Shown here piece after piece: positions 21,768 through 30,081 of a DNA stretch of 64,000 nucleotides. Position numbers and translations under genes: made by a program. The notes below the pieces were generated by a model, which was given only the letters and a program-made list of their open reading frames with translations, was not told the DNA's origin and made no database searches. The DNA is taken from positions 1 to 64,000 of the forward strand of contig NZ_BMTS01000001.1 of assembly GCF_014649795.1 (NCBI RefSeq), read 5' to 3'. The stretch's first letter is position 1; each line of letters begins with the position of its first letter. The DNA is from Streptomyces melanogenes. Lineage in GTDB: Bacteria > Actinomycetota > Actinomycetes > Streptomycetales > Streptomycetaceae.

Positions 21768-22655
21768 TCACTCCGCGGAGGGTGACGCCGGACGGGCCCT
21801 GGGGTCGGGGAGCGCCGCGGCCGGCCGGATGCCGTGCCCGGCGAAGGCGGCCAGGAACGTCCTGGTGAGCCTCGGACGGCAGATGAGGGCGAGGGGCGCG
21901 GAGCGGCCGGGGGCCACTTGGTGTGGACCGGGCCGCTCCTCCTGTGCGGCGGCCAGTCTGGTCACCTGCAACCCCGCCGCGTCCGCGACCCGGAACAGCG
22001 CCTCGTCGCCCCAGTCCCAGGCGCCCGTGGTGTGGATGTAGGCGTCGGCGTCGCCCTGGACCACCGCCAGGGTCTTGGCGCCGGGCGAGCCCATCGGGAC
22101 CAGCTCGGCCCCGGTCTGGCGCACCACCGTACGGGCGAAGGGGGCCGGGTCGCGCGTGTCGACCACCACCCGGGGACGCGGCCGGGGCACCGGCGACGGA
22201 TGCCGCCACCCCGCGTCCCGGTCCGCCGTGCACACCACTTCGCACAGCGCGGGGACCGCGACGGCCGCGGCGACCACCCCCCGCTCGCGCTCCCACAGCG
22301 CGAGCCGCACCGACCAGTGCGGATTGCCGTCGGCGTGGTACTCCTCGGCCGAGTCCAGCGGTTCGACCAGCCACACCCGCCGTCTGCGCAGGGCGTCCGG
22401 CGGCCGCGAGGCCGGGCCGGTGAGCACGCCGTCGCGCGGATAGCGGGCGCGGATCCGGTTGCGCAGGAGCAGCCCGGACCAGGTGTGGCCCAGCTGCGCC
22501 AGCTTGGCGCCGCCGGGTCCCAGGCCCTCCTCGTGCTGCATGCGCAGATCGAGGAGCAGCCGTCCGGCCGCCACCGTGGCGCGGGCCGCGAAGCCGGCGG
22601 CGAGGAAGTCGTCGGCCACGACGGTCCGTTCGGCGGTGCGCGGGGTCGCGGGCAT
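21768..22655 (-). CDS. Inositol-monophosphatase-like protein with degenerate metal site
   Basis: The 295-residue protein has the fold outline of the IMPase/CysQ family, but key motifs are altered. The DPIDGT motif reads VEPLDSAEEY (first Asp to Glu, Gly-Thr to Ser-Ala). The upstream EE pair is replaced by VLTGPASRPP, while the late GAWDWGDEAL keeps WD. Metal binding is therefore doubtful, so it may be a pseudo-phosphatase or a binding/scaffold protein. It is the last gene of the MarR-adjacent operon, 4 bp after the NmrA-like gene. A weakly basic C-terminal tail follows residue 275. Role unknown. Confidence 0.65.
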   Translation of the reverse strand: MPATPRTAERTVVADDFLAAGFAARATVAAGRLLLDLRMQHEEGLGPGGAKLAQLGHTWSGLLLRNRIRARYPRDGVLTGPASRPPDALRRRRVWLVEPLDSAEEYHADGNPHWSVRLALWERERGVVAAAVAVPALCEVVCTADRDAGWRHPSPVPRPRPRVVVDTRDPAPFARTVVRQTGAELVPMGSPGAKTLAVVQGDADAYIHTTGAWDWGDEALFRVADAAGLQVTRLAAAQEERPGPHQVAPGRSAPLALICRPRLTRTFLAAFAGHGIRPAAALPDPRARPASPSAE

Positions 22656-22659
22656 CGGC

Positions 22660-23517
22660 TCAGCCTCCCGAGTCCGGCAGGAAGTGGTGGAGGTGCGTCT
22701 TGAGGAAGTCCGCCACCGGGCGCGGCCCGCGCCCGGTGACCCGGCGCACGTCCTCGGTCACCGGCTCGCCCGCGCCCTCGCGGAACTGCCCGAAGAGCGC
22801 GTCGAGTTCGGCCTCCCACGGCCGGTGCTCGCGGGCCAGCCACGCCGCGAGCTCCGGCCCGGCCAGCTCGCTCGCCGAGACCGGTACGGACATCAGCCCG
22901 GCCAGCAGCTCCGCCAGCTCGGCGAAGGTGGGCGCGGCCGGGCCGGTGAGGGCGTAGGTGCGGCCCTCGTGGCCCGGCTCGGTGAGCACCCGCGCGGCCA
23001 CCTCGGCCACGTCGTGCTCGTCGACCACGCTCACGCCCCGCCCGCCCGCCGGGTCGACCAGCACCCCGCGCCGCCGCACCTCGGGCGCGTAGTGCCGGAT
23101 CAGCTCCTGCATCGGGTAGTTGGGGGACAGGATGGTGTACGGCAGGTCCCGCTTGGCCAGATACCGCTCGGTGATCCAGTGGTGCCGGGCCCCGGGCGCC
23201 GGGCTGTCCTCCCGTACCGCCGCCTGCCACGGCGACATCTTCACCAGCAGGGCGCCGACGTCGGCGGCGACGTCCACGGCGGCGCTCTGGCACTCGACGT
23301 CGCAGGAGGCCGAGAGGAACAGGCTGGCGCAGCCCTCGGCGGCCGCCCTGACCGAGGCCGGGTCCGACAGGTCCCCGGCCACCACCCGCACCCCCGCCCC
23401 GGCCGGGACCCGCTCGGGGTCCCGGGCCAGGACGGCCACTTCCACGTCACGTTCCCGCAGCGCGCGGACCACCAGCTGCCCGAGCCCGCCGGCCGCGCCG
23501 ATCACGAACACTGTCAC
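22660..23517 (-). CDS. NmrA/SDR-like NAD(P)-binding protein
   Basis: This 285-residue atypical SDR of the NmrA/isoflavone-reductase type starts with VFVIGAAGGLGQLVVRAL (GxxGxxG). It continues VEVAVLARDPERVPAGAGVRVVAGDLSDPASVRAA and includes YTILSPNYPMQELI plus a C-terminal helical substrate region. The usual YxxxK pair is replaced by a TERYLAKRDL segment, as in many NmrA proteins. It may be a reductase or a redox sensor. It sits between FmdE-like and IMPase-like genes in one operon (gaps 45 and 4 bp). Confidence 0.78.
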   Translation of the reverse strand: MTVFVIGAAGGLGQLVVRALRERDVEVAVLARDPERVPAGAGVRVVAGDLSDPASVRAAAEGCASLFLSASCDVECQSAAVDVAADVGALLVKMSPWQAAVREDSPAPGARHHWITERYLAKRDLPYTILSPNYPMQELIRHYAPEVRRRGVLVDPAGGRGVSVVDEHDVAEVAARVLTEPGHEGRTYALTGPAAPTFAELAELLAGLMSVPVSASELAGPELAAWLAREHRPWEAELDALFGQFREGAGEPVTEDVRRVTGRGPRPVADFLKTHLHHFLPDSGG

Positions 23518-23562
23518 GGCCGCAGGGCCCCTTCCGTACGTACGCGCTCGGTCGGCATCGGA

Positions 23563-24237
23563 TCAGTGCTTGTGCTCGTGGTGGTGCTTGTGGCTCTGCG
23601 GGTGGTGCCCGTGGTCGCCGTGCCCCTCGGGCAGCACACCGCCGTGCGCGGCCAGGTGGCAGGCCGGGCAGACCATCCGGCCGCGGTGGTCGTGCAGCGT
23701 CTCCACGCTGGTGGGCTCGCCGCAGTCCACGCAGAGGTCCGTGCGGGCCAGGTGCTTGACGCCCGGCGCCGGGGCCTCGACCTTCTCGGCCACCAGGATC
23801 TCCTCGTCCGCCACGCTCAGCAGCGCCGAGATCCGCTCGCCCTGGAGGCGCTCGAAGGCCGCCTGGTCCTCCAGGGTCGCGGTGCCGTCGTCGATCCGGC
23901 CGGCCAGCGCCCAGATCTCCTCGGTGCGGAAGACGATGCTGTCCGCCTTCGCCCTTATCCGCACCCCGGCGGAGCCGTCGCGCTCCCAGAGGGTGAACAC
24001 ATTGCGGCCCGCGTCCTGGTGGATCAGGTTGCGCTTGCCGTACGTACAGCCCGTGAGCACCTGGAGCGCGTCGACCGCGCAGGCGTCGGTCTCGGAGACC
24101 AGGACCAGCGGCGTGGCCGGGTCCTTGAGGTCCAGGGCGGTGAGGGCGGCCTCCGCGACCCGTACGCCGAAGGCGGCGCCGGGGCATTCGTGGCCGTGGA
24201 AGCGGATGACGTCGTTGTAAGCCTGGGTGCGATCCAT
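23563..24237 (-). CDS. FmdE-domain protein with zinc ribbon and His-rich tail
   Basis: This is a 224-residue protein. The FmdE domain comes first: VIRFHGHECPGAAFGVRVAEAAL, SETDACAVDALQVLTGCTYGKRNL. A CxxC...CxxC zinc ribbon lies near 165-190 (LCVDCGEP, MVCPACH), and the C-terminus has about ten histidines in GHGDHGHHPQSHKHHHEHKH. FmdE proteins accompany formylmethanofuran or molybdenum/tungsten enzymes in archaea and anaerobes, but none are here. In an aerobic actinomycete it probably binds or delivers a metal to another cluster enzyme. AAGAGG lies upstream of the ATG. Confidence 0.78.
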   Translation of the reverse strand: MDRTQAYNDVIRFHGHECPGAAFGVRVAEAALTALDLKDPATPLVLVSETDACAVDALQVLTGCTYGKRNLIHQDAGRNVFTLWERDGSAGVRIRAKADSIVFRTEEIWALAGRIDDGTATLEDQAAFERLQGERISALLSVADEEILVAEKVEAPAPGVKHLARTDLCVDCGEPTSVETLHDHRGRMVCPACHLAAHGGVLPEGHGDHGHHPQSHKHHHEHKH

Positions 24238-24298
24238 GACGACCTCTTGATGGGTGAGAGACGGAAGGGTGCGGAACGGGTGCGTGGCGGAGGACGGT

Positions 24299-24916
24299 TC
24301 AGGCCCCGGCGGTATGCGTTCCGGGCAGCGGCGGGACGATGCGGATGGTCGCCTCGCGGTCGTTGTCGCCCTCGAAGAACGCCCGCAGGACCGGGCGGTG
24401 CAGATCGACGACGGACAGGATGAAGGTCCACTGGCCCGACTCGGCGGCCAGCACCCGGTCCAGACGGGTGCAGGTGTCGCGGACCGGATCGTGCGGCCAG
24501 GGCACCCGGTGGGTGTGGTAGTTGCCGAACAGCACCCAGCCGGCGTCGTCGCAGGCGTCGTCGATGTCCATCAGCTCGCGCGGATCGGCGATCCAGCCGC
24601 GCTGGTCCATCGGCGTCTCGGACGGGATGGCGTGCTCCTCGACGACCTCGTCCATCCGGGCGCGGTGGCCGCTGTCGTGGCGCATGTTGACGATGAGCGG
24701 GAAGACGGAGCCGACCTGGATGCCGCCCGGCACCGGTCGGCCCGCCAGCATCCCGAACGCCTTGCGCTCCTCGGTCTCGCCCGCCAGGTAGTGGCCGGTG
24801 AACTTCCGTACGGCGTGGGCCACCAGGCTGGAGTAGAGCGGGCGCGGGAAGATGATCTGGCGGGCCCGGGATATCTCCCCGGTGTCCGGCTCGGCGGTCG
24901 CGGTCGCGGCGCTCAT
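24299..24916 (-). CDS. JAB/MPN (Mov34) metalloprotease-like protein
   Basis: This 205-residue JAB1/MPN domain protein has the zinc motif FGNYHTHRVPWPHDPVRD (HxH then Asp ten residues on), with the upstream glutamate in ETEERKAFGMLAGR. The serine normally three residues before the aspartate is proline here. Bacterial JAB proteins trim C-termini of ubiquitin-like sulfur carriers, or act as desamidases or dehydratases in biosynthesis. No ThiS/MoaD-like carrier or E1-like gene is in the cluster, so the substrate is unclear. Its ATG overlaps the stop of the lyase gene. Confidence 0.75.
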   Translation of the reverse strand: MSAATATAEPDTGEISRARQIIFPRPLYSSLVAHAVRKFTGHYLAGETEERKAFGMLAGRPVPGGIQVGSVFPLIVNMRHDSGHRARMDEVVEEHAIPSETPMDQRGWIADPRELMDIDDACDDAGWVLFGNYHTHRVPWPHDPVRDTCTRLDRVLAAESGQWTFILSVVDLHRPVLRAFFEGDNDREATIRIVPPLPGTHTAGA

Positions 24917-26385
24917 CGCGCGTCGCCGCCGTCCGCCTGCGCGTCCGCCTGTGCGGGCCGGGCCAGGGCCGCCCGGGCCCCGGCCACGGCACGGCCGGTC
25001 AGGGCGACGGACTGGCCGAGATAGGTCGCCGGGTCGAAGATCTCGTCGAGGGCGGCGGCGTCCAGCGGCGCGCCCGCGAGCCCGTCGCGGCCGGTCACCT
25101 CGCGCATCGAGGAGCCGTTCTCCCTCGCCGCCTGGACGAGTTCGTACACGTACTCATGGGCGGTCTGCTTGCCGATGTGCTTGCCGAGCGCCAGCATCAG
25201 CTTCTCGGTGGCGATCTGCTCGGCGACCGCCGAGACGTTGGTACGGATCCGCTCCGGCCGCACCGCCAGGCCGCCGACGAGGTGCGTGACGATCTCGCAC
25301 GCCGAGAGCGCGTAGTGCGAGGCGTCGGGCACACAGGCCCATTCGATGCGCAGGGAGCGGGAGTCGCGCTCGTGGTCGCCGCCCATGCAGGCAAGCGCGT
25401 TGGCCATCTGCGCGGCCGCGAGGCGGGCCATCACGACGGCCTGCTCGCACGCCTCCGGGTTGCGCTTGTGCGGCATGGTGCTGCTGCCGACCTGGCCGTG
25501 CCGCCAGCCGATCGCCAGCTCGCCGAACTCGGGGCGCGACAGCGTGCGCACCTCGTCCCCGATCCGGCCCATCGTCCCCGCGACCATGGCGAGGCACGAC
25601 ACGAACTCCACGACCCGGTCCCGCGACACGTGCCAGCCGACCGCCGGGGCCGCCAGCCCCAGGCGGGCGGCGAACGCGTCCAGGAGCGGCAGCGCCTGCT
25701 CGCCGAAGCCCGCCATGGTGCCGACGCCGCCGAAGAGCTGGGCCGCCAGGACCCTCGGCCGCAGCTGCTCGATGCGCTCCAGATGCCGGACGATCTCGTC
25801 CAGCCAGCTGGCGATCTTGACGCCGAAGCCCATCGGCAGGGCGGGCTGGGCGTGGGTGCGGCCCAGGGCCACGGTGGCGCCGTTGGCCTCGGCCAGCTCG
25901 GCGAGCTGCCCGGCGAGCGTCCGCAGCAGCCGCTCCAACTCGTCCAGGACGTCCCGCATTTCGAGGACCTGCGCGGTGTCCTGGATGTCCTGGGTGGTGG
26001 CGCCGTAGTGCACGTACTCCCCGGCGCCGCCCTCGCAGGAGGCCTGGAAGACCCGCAGGAAGCCGACGAGCGAGTGGCTGGTGCGGCGGATCTCGGCCTG
26101 GATGGCGGGCAGGTCCAGGCGGTCCACCCGGGCGGCCTCCGCGATCATGCGGGCGGCCGCCGCCGGGATGATGCCCAGTTCGCCCTGGCTCAGGGCGAGC
26201 GCCGCTTCGACGTCGAGCCATCGTTGGTACCGACATCGGTCACAGAAGATGCGGTGGCTGGCTTGGGTGCTGTACCGGTGCCCGTAGAACCGGGAGTCGG
26301 TGATGTGACTGCGTAAATGGGCGCACTCGGTGTCGGCCGGGGCCTGGCCGGTGAGCGGGGTTTCCGGCGAGGGTGCGGTGGTCAT
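24913..26385 (-). CDS. Adenylosuccinate-lyase-family protein
   Basis: This is a 490-residue fumarase/aspartase/ASL superfamily enzyme. Its signature loop GSSTMPHKRNP is intact, as are HYGATTQDIQDTA and the catalytic histidine segment GRTHAQPALPMGFG. It has a roughly 40-residue N-terminal part rich in Cys and His (ECAHLRSH...FCDRCRYQRW), unusual for PurB. Members cleave C-N bonds to release fumarate, or eliminate from succinyl adducts. Placement in an operon with a dehydrogenase, JAB and FmdE proteins argues for specialised metabolism rather than purine synthesis. ATG 26385 overlaps the stop of the dehydrogenase gene. Confidence 0.85.
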   Translation of the reverse strand: MTTAPSPETPLTGQAPADTECAHLRSHITDSRFYGHRYSTQASHRIFCDRCRYQRWLDVEAALALSQGELGIIPAAAARMIAEAARVDRLDLPAIQAEIRRTSHSLVGFLRVFQASCEGGAGEYVHYGATTQDIQDTAQVLEMRDVLDELERLLRTLAGQLAELAEANGATVALGRTHAQPALPMGFGVKIASWLDEIVRHLERIEQLRPRVLAAQLFGGVGTMAGFGEQALPLLDAFAARLGLAAPAVGWHVSRDRVVEFVSCLAMVAGTMGRIGDEVRTLSRPEFGELAIGWRHGQVGSSTMPHKRNPEACEQAVVMARLAAAQMANALACMGGDHERDSRSLRIEWACVPDASHYALSACEIVTHLVGGLAVRPERIRTNVSAVAEQIATEKLMLALGKHIGKQTAHEYVYELVQAARENGSSMREVTGRDGLAGAPLDAAALDEIFDPATYLGQSVALTGRAVAGARAALARPAQADAQADGGDAR

Positions 26386-27608
26386 GACGGTCGCCTCTCG
26401 GACTTCAGCGGGGTACGGACGGAACGCCCCCGGCCACCCCGGGGCGCGGGGCGGGACGGGCGGTAGGGACTGGCGCCGTAGGGCTTGTCGCCGGGCGAGA
26501 CGATCGCCGAGGCCGCGATGTCGGCGGCCACCTGACGGGGACTCACCCGCCGGTCGCGGGCACCGCACAGGATGTCCCCGACGAGCTCGCGCATCATCGC
26601 CCCGATGGTGTCGAGCACCTCGGGCGCCGTCGGGGTGGCGCGGGGCCCGAAGAGCGCCTCCATCGAGGCCGAGCCACCGATCCCGCCGATGAAGTCGGGG
26701 ACGACCACGACTCCCCGGTCGAGCAGCAGCCGCTCGGCGGTGGCGCTCAGGCCGCAGTTGGCGCCCACGGCGACGATCGGCACCGGCAGCACCGCCGCCT
26801 GCGAGGGGGTGACCGCGTTCTCGCCGGCCGCCAGGACGAGCACGTCGGCGGGCAGTTCGAGCAGGGCCTCGCGCGGCAGCCGCATCGGCTCGGCCAGCAG
26901 GCTCTGGACCGGGCGGCTCTGGTCGAGGGTGAGCATCCGGGCGATGTCGAGGCCGCGCGGGTCGACCGCGCAGCCGTACTCGTCGGCCACGACCGTGATG
27001 CGTACGCCGGCTTCGAGCAGGGCGAGGGCCGCGGCCCGGCCCAGGTTGCCGAAGCCCTGGAGGGCGACGCTGACCTGGCTGTCGCGGCGGCCGGTGTGGG
27101 CGGTGGCGGCGAGCGCGGAGTGGGCGAGGGCCTGGCCCGCCCGGCGCTGGCCGAGGGTGAGCAGGCCGACCCGCGTGTTGAGCAGGTCCATCCGGGCGCG
27201 GAACTCGTGCTCGGTGATCCGCTGGGCGCGCCGCACGGCGGTCTTGGCGGAGCCGATGCCGAGCGCGGCGGCCATCCTGTCCAGCTCCTCGAACCGCGTG
27301 CCCATGTCGCAGCCCATGCTGAAGCGGGTGGTCAGTTCGCCGGCGAGGAAGGCGACGAACCGGCGCAGGACCTCCTCGCGGTGCGGCCCGTGCGGGTCGT
27401 AGGCGATGCCGCACTTGGCACCGTCGACGTTGACCCCGAGCACGCGCTGCTTGAGCGTCATGCGCCCCGCGAGGGTCTTGAGGGTGTCGGCGGTGAGTCC
27501 CGCCTGCATACGGCACCCGCCCGCCGCGAGGCGGCAGTCGGTGGCGTCGTACACCAGGTAGCCGGGACAGTGCACAACCGGATCTGAATACTCGATGACG
27601 CTGACCAT
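26382..27608 (-). CDS. Glu/Leu/Phe/Val dehydrogenase family amino acid dehydrogenase
   Basis: This 408-residue protein keeps the family's catalytic lysine region (LAGRMTLKQRVLGVNVDGAKCGIAYDP). The dehydrogenase Rossmann motif ALQGFGNLGRAAALALLEAG and the conserved VGANCGLSATAERLL and FIGGIGGSASMEA segments follow. It should reversibly aminate a 2-oxo acid using NAD(P)H. The start at 27608 follows GGGGGAA; a further ATG at 27626 has no site. It is the first gene of the leftward operon and faces the MarR regulator, with a palindromic operator in between. Its basic tail (SRPAPRGGRGRSVRTPLKSERRPS) is not typical. Confidence 0.83.
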   Translation of the reverse strand: MVSVIEYSDPVVHCPGYLVYDATDCRLAAGGCRMQAGLTADTLKTLAGRMTLKQRVLGVNVDGAKCGIAYDPHGPHREEVLRRFVAFLAGELTTRFSMGCDMGTRFEELDRMAAALGIGSAKTAVRRAQRITEHEFRARMDLLNTRVGLLTLGQRRAGQALAHSALAATAHTGRRDSQVSVALQGFGNLGRAAALALLEAGVRITVVADEYGCAVDPRGLDIARMLTLDQSRPVQSLLAEPMRLPREALLELPADVLVLAAGENAVTPSQAAVLPVPIVAVGANCGLSATAERLLLDRGVVVVPDFIGGIGGSASMEALFGPRATPTAPEVLDTIGAMMRELVGDILCGARDRRVSPRQVAADIAASAIVSPGDKPYGASPYRPSRPAPRGGRGRSVRTPLKSERRPS

Positions 27609-27665
27609 GGTTCCCCCGTCGGTCATGAAGAGCGCGCGAAGAAGGCGCGCGAATTGAGCAAGATA

Positions 27666-27688
27666 GATTGTCTGCTACAGTGACAATC
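27666..27688. promoter_or_regulatory. MarR-type operator in the divergent promoter
   Basis: GATTGTC (27666-27672) and GACAATC (27682-27688) form a perfect 7-bp inverted repeat with a 9-bp spacer. It lies 58 bases before the dehydrogenase start and 109 before marR, so one dimer could control both directions. Confidence 0.75.
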
Positions 27689-27796
27689 AGGTGCTCTGTT
27701 GAACCGGGAGCATGGCCGACCGGTGACTGGGGAGTCAAGGGTCCTGATTCGCGGCCCTCATGATGGACCGTCACCACTGGAGGGTGAACCGAAAAA

Positions 27797-28270
27797 GTGG
27801 TGGCGAACCGGGAACCGAACAGTGGGACACAGCCGTTGTTCCAGGGGTTGCAAGGCTGGCACGGCTTCCTTCTGCGCAAGGCCGGCCAGCGCTTCACCGA
27901 GCAGGCCGAGCAGGCCCTGGCCCATCTGGACATCACGCTGCGTCAGTTCGGGGTGCTGAACGTGGTGGACGCCGAGCCCGGTATCAACCAGCGCATGGTC
28001 GGGCAGACCCTGCGGATCGACCGGACGACCATCGTCGGCCTCGTCGACGACCTGGAGCGCAAGAACCTCCTGGAGCGCCGCCGAGGCGCCGACCGCAGAA
28101 CCTTCGCGCTCTATCTGACCGACCACGGCACCGTGTGCTTGCGGGACGCCGGGGACCTGATGGTCAAGATCCACGAGTCGTTCCTGCAGCCCCTGACGGT
28201 GGCCGAGCGCGATGTGCTGCGTGAGCTACTGCAACGACTCGCGGTCGCGGACGACTCGTCGGCCCTGTAG
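27797..28270 (+). CDS. MarR-family transcriptional regulator
   Basis: This 157-residue regulator has the MarR winged helix: FGVLNVVDAEPGINQRMVGQTLRIDRTTIVGLVDDLERKNLLERRRGADRRTFALYLTDHG, with the recognition helix around RTTIVGLVDDL and the DRR wing. It starts at GTG 27797. Oriented away from the dehydrogenase/lyase operon with a palindrome between, it is the obvious local repressor. A phenolic or carboxylate product of the cluster is a plausible ligand, as in many MarR systems. That part is inference. Confidence 0.9.
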   Translation: MVANREPNSGTQPLFQGLQGWHGFLLRKAGQRFTEQAEQALAHLDITLRQFGVLNVVDAEPGINQRMVGQTLRIDRTTIVGLVDDLERKNLLERRRGADRRTFALYLTDHGTVCLRDAGDLMVKIHESFLQPLTVAERDVLRELLQRLAVADDSSAL

Positions 28271-28637
28271 CGGGAAGCTCCGGCCCCCGCCCCAACTGCC
28301 TTATCTGCACACCATTTTGATGATCCGTCAGCCCATTGCTGTCCGTCACTCTTGCGCATCATGTGCAAGTAAGCAAAGCTGGCAGTGGGCCTTTCGGTCT
28401 GCCCGCATGCCCTACGGATCCCCGTCCGCCCGGCCGCGTACGGCGTCCTGGGCGGCACCGCCCCCTGTCGGGGGTCAAGGCGGCTGTGTACATCAAAGGG
28501 TTCGGGCCCGGGGCGGACGGCCGCGGCAGACGGAAGTACCAGAACATCTCAGATTCCCAGGGGACACTGCGGTACGCCCGCGACCCCGCGCCCGCCTACG
28601 CACAGCCCCTCCCGGGTGACCCGGCAGGGGCCTCCCC
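28271..28637. other. 367-bp convergent intergenic region with a dyad
   Basis: No supported gene lies between the ends of marR and nos. A 19-bp imperfect palindrome CTTGCGCA-TCA-TGTGCAAG (28351-28369, one mismatch) is in an AT-richer patch (28300-28380) that could be a promoter for an unseen transcript. A 62-codon minus-strand ORF (28359-28547) was seen but is not convincing. Confidence 0.45.
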
Positions 28638-29813
28638 CTACAGGCGTCGAATCGATTCGCCGCGGGCCCGTGCGGCCGCCTCCGGATGGTGCGCGAACCC
28701 CGGCCGCAGCTCCGCCGCGTCGTAGGTGCGGTGGAACACCTCCGTGGTCGAGCCCGACATCGGCGGCACGATCCACGACCAGTCGGCGGGCACCGGGCGG
28801 CCCTTGTGCTCCTCGCGCTCCAGGTGCCGTACGAAGCGCCGGGACTCCGTGTGGTGGTCGGCCATGGTCACCCCGGCCCGGTCGAAGGAGTGCAGCACGG
28901 CCCGGTTGAGCTCGACCAGGGCGCGGTCCTTCCACAGCGAGCGGTCGTCGGCGGTGTCCAGGCCGAGCCGCCGGGCAACGCGCGGCAAGAGGTCGTACCG
29001 GTCGGTGTCGGCGAGGTTGCGGGCGCCGATCTCGGTCCCCATGTACCAGCCGTTGAAGGGTGCGGCCGGATAGTGGATGCCGCCGATCTCCAGACACATC
29101 CCGGAGATCGCGGGCACCGCGTGCCAGCGCAGCCCCCACTCCCGGCTCCACGGGTCGTCGGGGTGGTCGAGCGGCACCTCCAGGACGGCGTGCCGGGGCA
29201 GTTCGAAGACCCGCGGCTTGTCGTCGACGCCTTCCACCACCAGCGGCAGTACGTCGAACGCGGTGCGCGGGCCGCCCGGCCAGCCGAGCCGCAGCGCCAG
29301 GTCGGTGAGCCCGGCGTTGCGCGGGTCGCCGAGGACCCGGCCGTCCCGGGCGCGGTAGCCCGCGTACCGGATCAGCTGCTCGTTCCAGATGCGCGGGGCC
29401 GGACGGCCCGGCGCGTCCGGGGCGAATACGGTGATCAGGGGCCGGATGCGGCCGCCGTTGGTGGCCTGGATCAGATGCTCGGCGCACGCCTCGGCGATCG
29501 GCTCGGCGTCGGTGAGTCCGCGCAGATCGCGCACCCGCAGCGAGCGCCAGTACAGGCGGCCGATGCAGCGGTTGCTGTTGCGCCAGGCCACCCGGGCGCC
29601 GAAGGTCAGCTCCTCGATGGTGTGCCGGTAGGTCCCCGTGGCCCGGATCTCGTCGCGCACCTGCGCCAGGCGCCGCTCCGGCCCGCCGGGCGCGGGTTCC
29701 TCCGCGTGGTGCAGCCGGACGAACTCGGCGGCCTCCCGGCACAGCGCCGCCTCGGCCGGAGTCGGGCCGCCGCTCGCGGGGCGCCTCGGCCTGGCGAGGA
29801 ATTTCCGTATCAC
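28638..29813 (-). CDS. nos: Bacterial nitric oxide synthase (oxygenase domain only)
   Basis: This 391-residue haem oxygenase makes NO from arginine via N-hydroxyarginine. The haem-thiolate cysteine is in ARVAWRNSNRCIGRLYW (Cys83). Other conserved parts are PRIWNEQLIRYAGYR, the substrate-site ISGMCLEIGGIHYPAAPFNGWYMGTEIGARNL (kept here in shorter pieces: FNGWYMGTEIGARN) and the pterin/dimer region SWIVPPMSGSTTEVFHR. It lacks a reductase domain, as in other bacteria. GTG 29813 has GGAGG five bases upstream; the longer frame to 30011 lacks support. In Streptomyces, NOS feeds either signalling or nitration of natural products (TxtD). No P450 TxtE-like gene is adjacent. Confidence 0.93.
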   Translation of the reverse strand: MIRKFLARPRRPASGGPTPAEAALCREAAEFVRLHHAEEPAPGGPERRLAQVRDEIRATGTYRHTIEELTFGARVAWRNSNRCIGRLYWRSLRVRDLRGLTDAEPIAEACAEHLIQATNGGRIRPLITVFAPDAPGRPAPRIWNEQLIRYAGYRARDGRVLGDPRNAGLTDLALRLGWPGGPRTAFDVLPLVVEGVDDKPRVFELPRHAVLEVPLDHPDDPWSREWGLRWHAVPAISGMCLEIGGIHYPAAPFNGWYMGTEIGARNLADTDRYDLLPRVARRLGLDTADDRSLWKDRALVELNRAVLHSFDRAGVTMADHHTESRRFVRHLEREEHKGRPVPADWSWIVPPMSGSTTEVFHRTYDAAELRPGFAHHPEAAARARGESIRRL

Positions 29814-30081
29814 GCGTACCTCCGGGCCCGACGACGCTCGATGGGCCCCGATGATGCCCGCGATCCGCCCGCGGCGGACGGCCGTTGCGAAGCAGTGATG
29901 GGCAATGGCGTGTTCGGATCGCGCGATGACTGTTTTCGATCGGGTGGGGCGACGGTGGCGGCGGAGGTGGCCGCGTGGGACCGGGAGCACCCCCGTGACC
30001 CCCGGTCGCACGCGGCACTGCCCGTCCCCCCGGCCGGGCCCTCACTCCGTACATGGTGGCAAGCGCTCCATGTGCTCGGCG

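Noticed and set aside
24913..27608. Nitrosuccinate (CreD/CreE) nitrous acid pathway
   Set aside because: A lyase of the right superfamily is present but no CreE-like flavin monooxygenase, so the assignment cannot be made.
28359..28547. 62-codon minus-strand ORF between marR and nos
   Set aside because: Weak ribosome site, Arg/Pro-rich peptide, no recognised feature.
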